A stretch of DNA of 64,000 nucleotides from Rhodobacter sp. (GTDB lineage Bacteria; Pseudomonadota; Alphaproteobacteria; Rhodobacterales; Rhodobacteraceae), in contig JASJDP010000027.1 in NCBI GenBank assembly GCA_030065095.1, positions 62,001 to 126,000 of the forward strand, in the 5' to 3' direction. A program made the position numbers and the translations under genes. Positions 57,561-64,000 of the stretch are shown here, piece by piece. The notes below the pieces were generated by a model. The model searched no databases. It was not told the origin of the DNA and was given only the letters and a program-made list of their open reading frames with translations. How positions within the stretch are numbered: the stretch's first letter is position 1; the number at the start of each line of letters is the position of its first letter.

Positions 57561-57599
57561 CCGCCGCCTCCCTTGTCCCCGGAGTGCGGCGGTTTTTTT
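57561..57599 (+). terminator. Rho-independent terminator after the 40-residue gene
   Basis: CCGCCGC (57561-57567) pairs with GCGGCGG (57586-57592), followed by seven Ts. This ends transcripts coming from the small membrane gene or recG. Confidence 0.85.
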
Positions 57600-57621
57600 G
57601 TTGCCCGGGACGGGGGGGTGT

Positions 57622-58071
57622 TCAGGCGCAGGCGGCGCTTTCGGCCCGCGCCATGGCCTCGGCCGCCGCTTCGAGCGTCAGCATGATCGAGGCGTGGCGG
57701 TTCTTGAACTCGCGCGCGGGCATCAGAACCTCGAGCCCGTCGAACGGGGCGTCGGGGACCGGACCGTCGGATTTCAACATCGCCTTCAGCTGATCGCGGG
57801 CGGTTTCGACCTCGGCACGGGTGCGGCCGAGGATATTACCGCCGACGACCGCCGCGGCGGCCTGACCGAGGGCACAGGCCTTGACGTCCTGGCCATAGCG
57901 GGTGATCCGGCCGTTTTCGGTCGAAATGTCGACGGTAACGGTCGAACCGCAAAGCGGCGAGCGTTTCTTGACCGTCGCCTGAGCGCCGTCCAGCCGGTCG
58001 GTCAACGGTATGTCGGCGGCCAGTTCCAGGATTCGGCCGGAATAGAGCTTGATCAGATCGGCGTCACTCAT
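57622..58071 (-). CDS. Iron-sulfur cluster scaffold, NifU/IscU-like (149 aa)
   Basis: The U-type fold: LIKLYSGRILELAADIP at the start, KRSPLCGSTVTVDI with the first ligand Cys, and VKACALGQAAAAVVGG with a second Cys in the ACALGQAAA motif. The third Cys of classical IscU is not placed as usual; two lie in the C-tail (ESAACA). Members hold or process nascent Fe-S clusters. The start was set at 58071 (MSDADLIKLY). It is divergent from hisI with 64 bp between starts. Confidence 0.85.
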   Translation of the reverse strand: MSDADLIKLYSGRILELAADIPLTDRLDGAQATVKKRSPLCGSTVTVDISTENGRITRYGQDVKACALGQAAAAVVGGNILGRTRAEVETARDQLKAMLKSDGPVPDAPFDGLEVLMPAREFKNRHASIMLTLEAAAEAMARAESAACA

Positions 58072-58135
58072 GGCTTTTCTCACCTTGTTCGACCCTCTAC
58101 ATAGGTTGGCGTTTCTGGCTTGAAAAGGAAAACCG

Positions 58136-58492
58136 ATGGCCTTCGATCCCTCGACCCTGGTCTATGACGCCCGTGGACTGCTGCCGGTGATCGCACAGGA
58201 GGCCTCGACGGGCGAGGTGCTGATGCTGGCCTGGATGAACGCCGAGGCGGTGGAGCGGACGCTTGAGACGGGGCGGGTGACGTATTGGTCGCGGTCGCGG
58301 GCGACGTTCTGGGTGAAGGGCGAGACCAGCGGGCACATTCAGGAACTGGTCGATCTGCGGGTGGATTGCGATCGGGATTGTTTGCTGGCCGTGGTGCGGC
58401 AGACGGGACCGGCCTGTCACACGAACCGGAAAAGCTGTTTCTTCACGGCGGTCCGGGAAGATGAGGAAGTGGAGCTGATGGCGCCGATGTGA
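58136..58492 (+). CDS. hisI: Phosphoribosyl-AMP cyclohydrolase (118 aa)
   Basis: Third step of histidine synthesis. The chain has LMLAWMNAEAVERTLETGRVTYWSRSR near residue 30, ETSGHIQELVDLRVDCDRDC near 65 and GPACHTNRKSCFF near 95; the three Cys and the Asp form metal sites. It is the stand-alone form, not fused to HisE. AAAAGGAAAA precedes the ATG. Confidence 0.95.
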   Translation: MAFDPSTLVYDARGLLPVIAQEASTGEVLMLAWMNAEAVERTLETGRVTYWSRSRATFWVKGETSGHIQELVDLRVDCDRDCLLAVVRQTGPACHTNRKSCFFTAVREDEEVELMAPM

Positions 58493-58554
58493 TGAGGTGC
58501 CGTTGGGAGGTATATTCTAAGCTCCTGGCTTTGTCAGAGACAATTCCGGCAACA

Positions 58555-59457
58555 CTAGGACGGGTCCGGACCGCCAAGGCCGACCATGCGGCGGACCTCT
58601 GCGGGCGAGAGACCGTCTTCGCGGTAGCGCCGGATCGAGCGGGCGTCGTCGCGTTTGGCAAGCCGCTTGCCGGCGTCGTCGCGGATCAGGGCGTGGTGGT
58701 GATAGACCGGGCGGGGCAGGCCGAGCAGGTCCTGCAGCAGGACATGGATGTGGGTCGCGTCGAACAGATCGGCGCCGCGGACGACCTCGGTGATGCCTTG
58801 TGCGGCGTCGTCGATGACGACCGAAAGATGATAGGACGTGCCGATGTCGCGGCGGGCGAGAATGACGTCGCCGATGCCGTTGGCGGCGATGACGCCGGAA
58901 AGGCAATGGCGGCCGCCGTGAAGGGGGCCGGTCTCGGTGAAGCTCAACGCCGAGGGAGGCCCCGGACTCAGCCCTGGGCGGCGCTGCCTCTCGAGTCGCC
59001 GGACGGCTGCGGAGATGTTCAGCCGGATGACGTCGGTCGAGGCTGCGTCTGACATCGGCCGGCCGCGGCAGGTGCCGGGGTAGACAAGGCCGTCGGGCCC
59101 ATGGACCGGCGCACCCTCCTGCGGGGCCGAGAGGGCGGCACGGATGTCGCCGCGCGAACAGCGGCAGGGGAAACAGAGACCCATGGCAACGAGGCGATCC
59201 AGTGCGGCGCGGTAGGCAAGCAGCCTGTCGGATTGGCGCATCACGGGCTTGGGCCAGTCGAGACCGAGCCAGGCCAGATCATCGTAGATCAGGGCTTCCC
59301 ATTCGGGTCTCGAGCGTTCGGCATCGATGTCTTCGATCCGCAGCAGCATGGTTCCGCCGCGTGCGCGGGCGCGGTCAAAGGCGGTGAGGGCGGAAAACGC
59401 GTGGCCGAGATGCAGCGGTCCCGTGGGCGAGGGGGCGAATCGCGTGACGTAAGTCAC
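58555..59457 (-). CDS. gluQ: Glutamyl-Q tRNA(Asp) synthetase (300 aa)
   Basis: A class I catalytic domain without an anticodon-binding domain. The HIGH-like motif is in SPTGPLHLGHA near residue 12; Zn ligands are in CFPCRCSRGD and YPGTCRGR; and the KMSKS-like motif is KRLAKRDDA near residue 265. It loads Glu onto queuosine 34 of tRNA-Asp. The start is GTG; it overlaps the stop of the upstream methyltransferase gene (GTGA). Confidence 0.93.
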   Translation of the reverse strand: MTYVTRFAPSPTGPLHLGHAFSALTAFDRARARGGTMLLRIEDIDAERSRPEWEALIYDDLAWLGLDWPKPVMRQSDRLLAYRAALDRLVAMGLCFPCRCSRGDIRAALSAPQEGAPVHGPDGLVYPGTCRGRPMSDAASTDVIRLNISAAVRRLERQRRPGLSPGPPSALSFTETGPLHGGRHCLSGVIAANGIGDVILARRDIGTSYHLSVVIDDAAQGITEVVRGADLFDATHIHVLLQDLLGLPRPVYHHHALIRDDAGKRLAKRDDARSIRRYREDGLSPAEVRRMVGLGGPDPS

Positions 59458-60059
59458 GCCTTTTCAAGCACATAGACTTTGGAGTTCGTGCCGAGTTCCG
59501 GCAGGTGCGGGCCGTATTCCTCGACCAGGAGCCTGGCCTTGCCGGTGTCGGTGTAGCTTTTCAGCTTGCCCTCGTAGTCTGGCTCTTCCAGCGCGTGGTC
59601 GTTGTAGCTGAGCGTGAACAGCCCGCCGGGTGCAAGCGCGGCCATGATCTCGTCGAAGACCGAGACCGGCGCGGCCCCGCACCCGATGACCCCGATCGCG
59701 GCAATCGCGGCATAGCCCGCGGGAGCCGGGTCGCCGGGGTTGGTGTGGGTCAGTCTGCGGTAGATGCCTTTTTCCCGGGCGCCTGCCAGCATCTCGGCCG
59801 AGGGATCGAGACCGTCGATGGTGGTGAACCCTGCGTTGCGCAAGGCGCCGCCCGATATGCCTGTGCCGCAGCCGAAATCGAGGATCGGGACGGTGAGGTC
59901 GGCCATCTGCGACGCCAGCGCGCGCGCAACGCGGCCCGGCGTGGCATAGCCTGCGCCGGTGACGTCGGCATCGTATTGGTCCGACCAGCGGTCGTAAAAG
60001 TCGCGGGTCTCGCCCGCATCGCCGAGATTGTAGACCTTGTCGAAGAATGTCCCTGCCAT
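59454..60059 (-). CDS. Class I SAM-dependent methyltransferase (201 aa)
   Basis: Rossmann-fold signature VPILDFGCGTGISGGALRNAG near residue 52, then GLDPSAEMLAGAREK and, as a motif IV region, LAPGGLFTLSYND. The small size, C-terminal strand and lack of a recognition domain suggest a small-molecule substrate. It is coupled with gluQ by a 4-base overlap. The substrate is unknown; UbiG-like or tetrahydrofolate-like specificity cannot be claimed. Confidence 0.85.
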   Translation of the reverse strand: MAGTFFDKVYNLGDAGETRDFYDRWSDQYDADVTGAGYATPGRVARALASQMADLTVPILDFGCGTGISGGALRNAGFTTIDGLDPSAEMLAGAREKGIYRRLTHTNPGDPAPAGYAAIAAIGVIGCGAAPVSVFDEIMAALAPGGLFTLSYNDHALEEPDYEGKLKSYTDTGKARLLVEEYGPHLPELGTNSKVYVLEKA

Positions 60060-60140
60060 GGGCGCAGTTTAAGCGCAGGGTGGCTTTGGCGGAACCGGGA
60101 AATGCGGACAGACGAATTTTCGTCGAAAATTCGTACGGTG

Positions 60141-61490
60141 TCAGGCGGCGAGCGCGGTCTGAGACAGCCACGCCGTCCAGGCGGCCTTGGCACGGTCGGT
60201 ATAGGCCTTGTAGCGTGCCGGGCGGTTGCGGCGGCCGCCGCCGAGATCCACCGGCGGAAACAGGCCGAAATTGACGTTCATCGGCTGAAATGTCCGGGCC
60301 TCTGCGCCGCCGGTGATATGGGTGACAAGCGCGCCCGTCGCCGTTTCCGGCGGCGGCAGGGCCAGTGATGCGCCGCGCAGGTCCGCCGCGGCGAGGCGGC
60401 CCGCCAAGAGCCCCATGGCTGCGGATTCGACATAGCCCTCGACCCCGGTGATTTGGCCGGCAAAGCGGATATTCGGCTGAGATTTCAGACGCATCCGGGC
60501 GTCGATTAATGTGGGCGAATTGATGAAGGTGTTGCGGTGGATGCCACCAAGCCGGGCGAACCGGGCCTCTTGCAGGCCGGGGATCATGCGCAGCACCTCG
60601 GCTTGCGCGCCATATTTCATCTTGGTCTGGAAGCCGACGATGTTGAAAAGCGTGCCAAGCTTGTTGTCGCGGCGCAACTGCACCACGGCATGCGGTTTTT
60701 TGTCCGGATTGTGCGGGTTGGTCAGGCCCACCGGCTTCATCGGTCCATGGCGCAGGGTTTCGCGGCCGCGTGCCGCCATCACCTCGATCGGCAGGCAGCC
60801 GTCGAAATAGCCGGCTGTCTCGCCCGGTTTGAACTGGGTCATTTCGGCGGCCAGGAGGGCGTCGATGAAGGCGTCGTATTGCGGCTGGTCCATCGGGCAG
60901 TTGAGATAGGCGCGGCGGTCCTCCTCGGTTTCGCCCTTGTCGTAGCGGGACTGGAACCAGGCTTGGCTCATGTCGATCGACTCGGCATAGACGATGGGGG
61001 CGATGGCGTCGAAGAAGGCCAGCGCCTCCGCGCCGGTCTCTGCCCGGATCGCCTGGGCAAGGGCGCCCGAGGTCAGCGGGCCGGTGGCGATGATCCAGGT
61101 ACCGGTGCGGGGCAGGGTTGTCAGTTCGCCGCCATTGACGGTGATCCGTGGGTGGGCGCGGAGGCGGTTCGTCACGGCCTGGGCAAAGGGGTCGCGATCG
61201 ACGGCGAGCGCGCCTCCGGCAGGCAGCGCGTGGGCATCGGCCATCTCCATGATCAGGCTGTCTGCCGCACGCATCTCCCAGTGCAGCAGGCCCACGGCGT
61301 TCTGTTCGTCGTCATCCGAGCGGAACGAGTTGGAACAGACCATCTCGGCCAAATTGCCGGTGCGGTGGGCGAAGGTGCCTGTCTCGGGGCGCATTTCGTG
61401 GATCACCACGTCGAGCCCCGCATTGGCGGCCTGCCAGGCGGCTTCGGACCCGGCCATGCCGCCGCCGGCGATGTTCAGAACACAAGACAT
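60141..61490 (-). CDS. trmFO: Folate-dependent tRNA (m5U54) methyltransferase TrmFO (449 aa)
   Basis: FAD enzyme that makes ribothymidine 54 with methylene-THF. FAD-binding motif is [20 protein letters not shown] at the start, then [23 protein letters not shown] with the catalytic Cys region near residue 51, [20 protein letters not shown] and [20 protein letters not shown]. Many alphaproteobacteria use TrmFO in place of TrmA, so it supports the taxonomic reading. Confidence 0.95.
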   Translation of the reverse strand: MSCVLNIAGGGMAGSEAAWQAANAGLDVVIHEMRPETGTFAHRTGNLAEMVCSNSFRSDDDEQNAVGLLHWEMRAADSLIMEMADAHALPAGGALAVDRDPFAQAVTNRLRAHPRITVNGGELTTLPRTGTWIIATGPLTSGALAQAIRAETGAEALAFFDAIAPIVYAESIDMSQAWFQSRYDKGETEEDRRAYLNCPMDQPQYDAFIDALLAAEMTQFKPGETAGYFDGCLPIEVMAARGRETLRHGPMKPVGLTNPHNPDKKPHAVVQLRRDNKLGTLFNIVGFQTKMKYGAQAEVLRMIPGLQEARFARLGGIHRNTFINSPTLIDARMRLKSQPNIRFAGQITGVEGYVESAAMGLLAGRLAAADLRGASLALPPPETATGALVTHITGGAEARTFQPMNVNFGLFPPVDLGGGRRNRPARYKAYTDRAKAAWTAWLSQTALAA

Positions 61491-61529
61491 GCGCCCGGGT
61501 TTAGGGGACCGGGCACAGGAAGGAAAGGC

Positions 61530-62174
61530 TCAGGAATGGGTGAGCGCCGGGATCGTCTCGGTCTCGTCCCAAAGATCGGCGAAGAGGTTGTCGACATCGT
61601 CGGCGTCGTGATCGGGTGTGCATTCGTAGATGTCGATTTCACCGGTGGCGTGGGCCACTCCGGTCAGGATCGCCCGGCCGGGCTTGGCGGCGCGGGGCCG
61701 GGCGTTGGCGCCATCCAGGCTGCTGAACTCGTCCTTATGGACGCGTCGCGGCATGACCTTGCGGCGCCAGACACGCACCTGGGCGCCGGCGCCCTGTTCG
61801 GTCACGGCGATCATCAGGACCGCGCCGAGAAGCGCCATATCGCGCCAGAAATCGTTGAGCGCGGCCGCGCTGGACAGATCGTAGTGCAGGAACCCGGACC
61901 AGAACAGGTAGATCGCGAGCAAGAGCGCGGCGGGGCGGACCAGCACACCCACCATGATCGCGAAGGCCGTGAGGTAGAGGTAGACGGTGGTGATGAACTG
62001 CGCCTGATCGTGCGGCAGGATCGGGTCGAGGAAGGTGCGGCTGGCGGGGTCGAACACGAGCCCGGTGGCCATGGCGAGGAAGTAGCTGGCGATCAGGATC
62101 CGGACGATCGCGACGATAGTCCGGGACATCATGACGCCGACTTCGACCGGACGGACTGCACGTGTATTCAACAT
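61530..62174 (-). CDS. DoxX-family membrane protein with cytosolic tail (214 aa)
   Basis: Four hydrophobic helices in the first 130 residues (VAIVRILIASYFLAMATGL; TTVYLYLTAFAIMVGVLV; PAALLLAIYLFWSGFLHYDL; ALLGAVLMIAVTEQGAG) match DoxX. The C-terminal ~80 residues are polar and acidic (CTPDHDADDVDNLFADLWDETET). Some DoxX proteins are quinol-oxidase subunits, others unknown. The start chosen is ATG at 62172-62174 after GGGAAATG; an internal MM pair at 62132-62129 is another. Confidence 0.8.
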   Translation of the reverse strand: MLNTRAVRPVEVGVMMSRTIVAIVRILIASYFLAMATGLVFDPASRTFLDPILPHDQAQFITTVYLYLTAFAIMVGVLVRPAALLLAIYLFWSGFLHYDLSSAAALNDFWRDMALLGAVLMIAVTEQGAGAQVRVWRRKVMPRRVHKDEFSSLDGANARPRAAKPGRAILTGVAHATGEIDIYECTPDHDADDVDNLFADLWDETETIPALTHS

Positions 62175-62365
62175 CTTTACATTTCCCAGTTTGACAGCGC
62201 CCCACGGCTTGAGGGTAGTTGCTTGGCGGATGCGGGCCCTGGCAGGGCGCAATTCGGGCCAATTCTGGGAATGTGCCGCAATCGCGCCGCGTTTGCGGGT
62301 CAATGCCGCGGAATGGGCGCAATTGTCCCGGGATTCGCGTCAGCCGGGTGCCGTTGCGGCTTCGA

Positions 62366-64000
62366 TCAGGCCTCGCCGTCGTCTTCGCTCTGCTCGGCGA
62401 TCCAGGCGACCGAAACGACTTCTTCGCCCCTGGCGGTGTCGAACACCTTGACCCCGCCGGCCCCGCGCGAGCGGAAACTGATACCGTCGATGGGGCACCG
62501 GATCGACTGGCCGGTGGAGGTGACCAGCATGATCTGGTCGTCCATGTCGACCGGGAAGGACGCCACCAGCCGCCCCCCGCGCATCGCCTTGTCCATAGCT
62601 GCCACGCCCTGGCCGCCTCGGCCCCGGACCGGATAGTCGTGCGAGGAACTGAGCTTGCCCGCGCCCTGGGCGGTGATCGTCAGGATCAGGTCCTCGGCCG
62701 CCGACATCTCGGCATAGCGTTCCTGGGGCAGGGCGACGTCGGCCACGGCCTCGTCATCCTCGGCGGTTTCGGCGCCTTCGGCATCCTCGGCCATGCCCGC
62801 GACGGCCCGGCGCATCTTGAGATAGGCGGCGCGTTCCTCGGGGCTGGCGCGGAAGTGGCGGATCACGGCCATCGAGACGACCCTGTCGCCCTCGGCCAGG
62901 CGGATCCCGCGCACGCCGGTCGAATCGCGGCCCTTGAAGATGCGCACCTCGGTCGTCGGAAAGCGGATCGCGCGGCCGGCCGACGTGACCAGCATCACGT
63001 CGTCGTCCTCGGTCGCGATGCGCGCATTCACCAGACGGACGCCCTCGGGCAGCTTCATCGCAATCTTGCCGTTGGCGCGCACATTGGTGAAATCGCTCAG
63101 CGCATTGCGCCGCACGTCGCCCTCGGTCGTGGCGAAGACGATCTGCAGGTCGTCCCATTCCTCTTCCGGCTTGTCGACCGGCATGATCGCGGCGATCGAG
63201 ACGCCTTGCGGGATCGGCAGGATCTGAACGATCGGCCGTCCCTTGGCCGTCCGCCCGCCCGAGGGCAGGCGCCAGGTCTTCAGCTTGTAGGCCATCCCGT
63301 CGGTGGTGAAGAACAACAGCTGCGTATGCGTGTTGGCGACGAACAGCGTGGTGACCACGTCCTCTTCTTTCGTCGCCATGCCGGAAAGGCCCTTGCCGCC
63401 GCGGCGCTGGCTGCGGAATTCGGCCAGCGGCGTGCGCTTGATGTAGCCCGATTGCGTGACCGTCACGACCATGTCTTCGCGCTCGATCAGGTCCTCGTCT
63501 TCCATGTCGCCGGACCAGTCGACGATTTCGGTGCGGCGGGGCACGGCGAACTGGTCGCGCACCTCCTTCAGCTCGTCCGAGATGATCGCCATGATCCGGG
63601 TGCGCGAACGCAGAATATCGAGGTAATCCTTGATCTTGCCGGCTAGCTCTTCCAGTTCGTCGGTGACCTCCTTGACGCCAAGTTGCGTCAGACGCTGAAG
63701 CCGCAGGTCGAGGATTGCGCGCGCCTGGGTCTCGGACAGGTAATAGGTGCCGTCGTCGTTGATCGTGTGGCTCGGGTCGTCGATCAGCCGGATGTAGTCG
63801 GCGATGTCCTGGGCGGGCCAGCGGCGTTCCATCAGTCTTTGCCGCGCCTCGGCGGCGTCGGTGCTGGCGCGGATCGTCGCGACGACCTCGTCGACATTGC
63901 TGACGGCGACTGCGAGGCCGCAGAGAACATGCGATCGTTCACGCGCCTTGCGCAGGTCGAAGGCCGTTCGCCGCGCGACAACTTCTTCGCGGAAGCTAAT
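62366..64000 (-). CDS. gyrA: DNA gyrase subunit A, C-terminal part (5' end outside window)
   Basis: The frame is open through base 64000, so the catalytic Tyr domain lies beyond the window. What remains includes the coiled coil and tower region (about first 60 residues here) and the six-bladed pinwheel domain with repeating G-x-(V/I)-(K/R)-(R/K)-(T/N) motifs: TQSGYIKRTPLAEFRSQRRGGKG (the GyrA box QRRGGKG), then VRGRGGQGVAAMDKA. The GyrA box wraps DNA and separates GyrA from ParC. The gene ends on an acidic tail (EDDGEA). Confidence 0.95.
   Translation of the reverse strand: MSFREEVVARRTAFDLRKARERSHVLCGLAVAVSNVDEVVATIRASTDAAEARQRLMERRWPAQDIADYIRLIDDPSHTINDDGTYYLSETQARAILDLRLQRLTQLGVKEVTDELEELAGKIKDYLDILRSRTRIMAIISDELKEVRDQFAVPRRTEIVDWSGDMEDEDLIEREDMVVTVTQSGYIKRTPLAEFRSQRRGGKGLSGMATKEEDVVTTLFVANTHTQLLFFTTDGMAYKLKTWRLPSGGRTAKGRPIVQILPIPQGVSIAAIMPVDKPEEEWDDLQIVFATTEGDVRRNALSDFTNVRANGKIAMKLPEGVRLVNARIATEDDDVMLVTSAGRAIRFPTTEVRIFKGRDSTGVRGIRLAEGDRVVSMAVIRHFRASPEERAAYLKMRRAVAGMAEDAEGAETAEDDEAVADVALPQERYAEMSAAEDLILTITAQGAGKLSSSHDYPVRGRGGQGVAAMDKAMRGGRLVASFPVDMDDQIMLVTSTGQSIRCPIDGISFRSRGAGGVKVFDTARGEEVVSVAWIAEQSEDDGEA

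Overview
The window reads as chromosomal DNA of a GC-rich alphaproteobacterium, most likely a Rhodobacteraceae (Roseobacter-type) species. The main evidence is a sciP-ctrA cell-cycle pair with perfect CtrA boxes, an envelope block pyrH-frr-uppS-cdsA-dxr-rseP-bamA-ompH/skp-fabZ-lpxA-lpxI-lpxB, TrmFO and LpxI in place of their commoner analogues, and many small secreted proteins of the kind seen in that family. I saw no rRNA, tRNA, CRISPR array, prophage or insertion sequence with a transposase.

Layout. 1-6.7 kb: end of a RamA-like corrinoid activator gene, a small secreted protein, a cytochrome P460-like haem protein, a membrane retropepsin, a MarC protein, an ABC-F ATPase and ndk. 6.8-10.4 kb: a tightly overlapping minus-strand operon for a nitrile hydratase/thiocyanate hydrolase-like enzyme whose beta subunit is split in two genes with a cupin gene between them, then an EamA transporter and an LpxL-like acyltransferase. 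10.5-18 kb: an isolated fliG, three small secreted proteins sharing a Cys-Gly-Trp-Cys motif downstream of purB, an antiporter, another EamA exporter and housekeeping or unknown genes. 18.1-26.6 kb: an accessory block with a SyrD/PvdE-type ABC exporter, a PhnY-like 2-oxoglutarate dioxygenase, a six-helix membrane protein, a CDP-alcohol phosphatidyltransferase translationally coupled to an FGGY sugar kinase, a Stealth phosphotransferase and a DES1-like lipid desaturase. I read it as a candidate pathway for an unusual membrane lipid or surface polymer.

26.8-36.8 kb: an ABM protein, then a Dpp/Opp-type ABC importer operon (Tat-exported binding protein, two permeases, fused double ATPase, a 540-residue TPR protein) with an AraC regulator just upstream and a 22-bp-spaced direct repeat as a likely operator. 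36.9-50.4 kb: miaA and the envelope block for undecaprenyl, phospholipid, isoprenoid, outer-membrane and lipid A biogenesis. 50.5-64 kb: mnmA, sciP, ctrA, ligA, recG, a 40-residue membrane protein under a possible LexA box, a NifU/IscU-like scaffold, hisI, gluQRS, a methyltransferase, trmFO, a DoxX protein and the C-terminal part of gyrA.

A dispersed repeat with terminal inverted ends occurs three times (two about 235 bp, one shortened to 139 bp) plus one probable remnant. One copy lies between rseP and bamA. No homology search was possible; all names rest on motifs, lengths and gene context.
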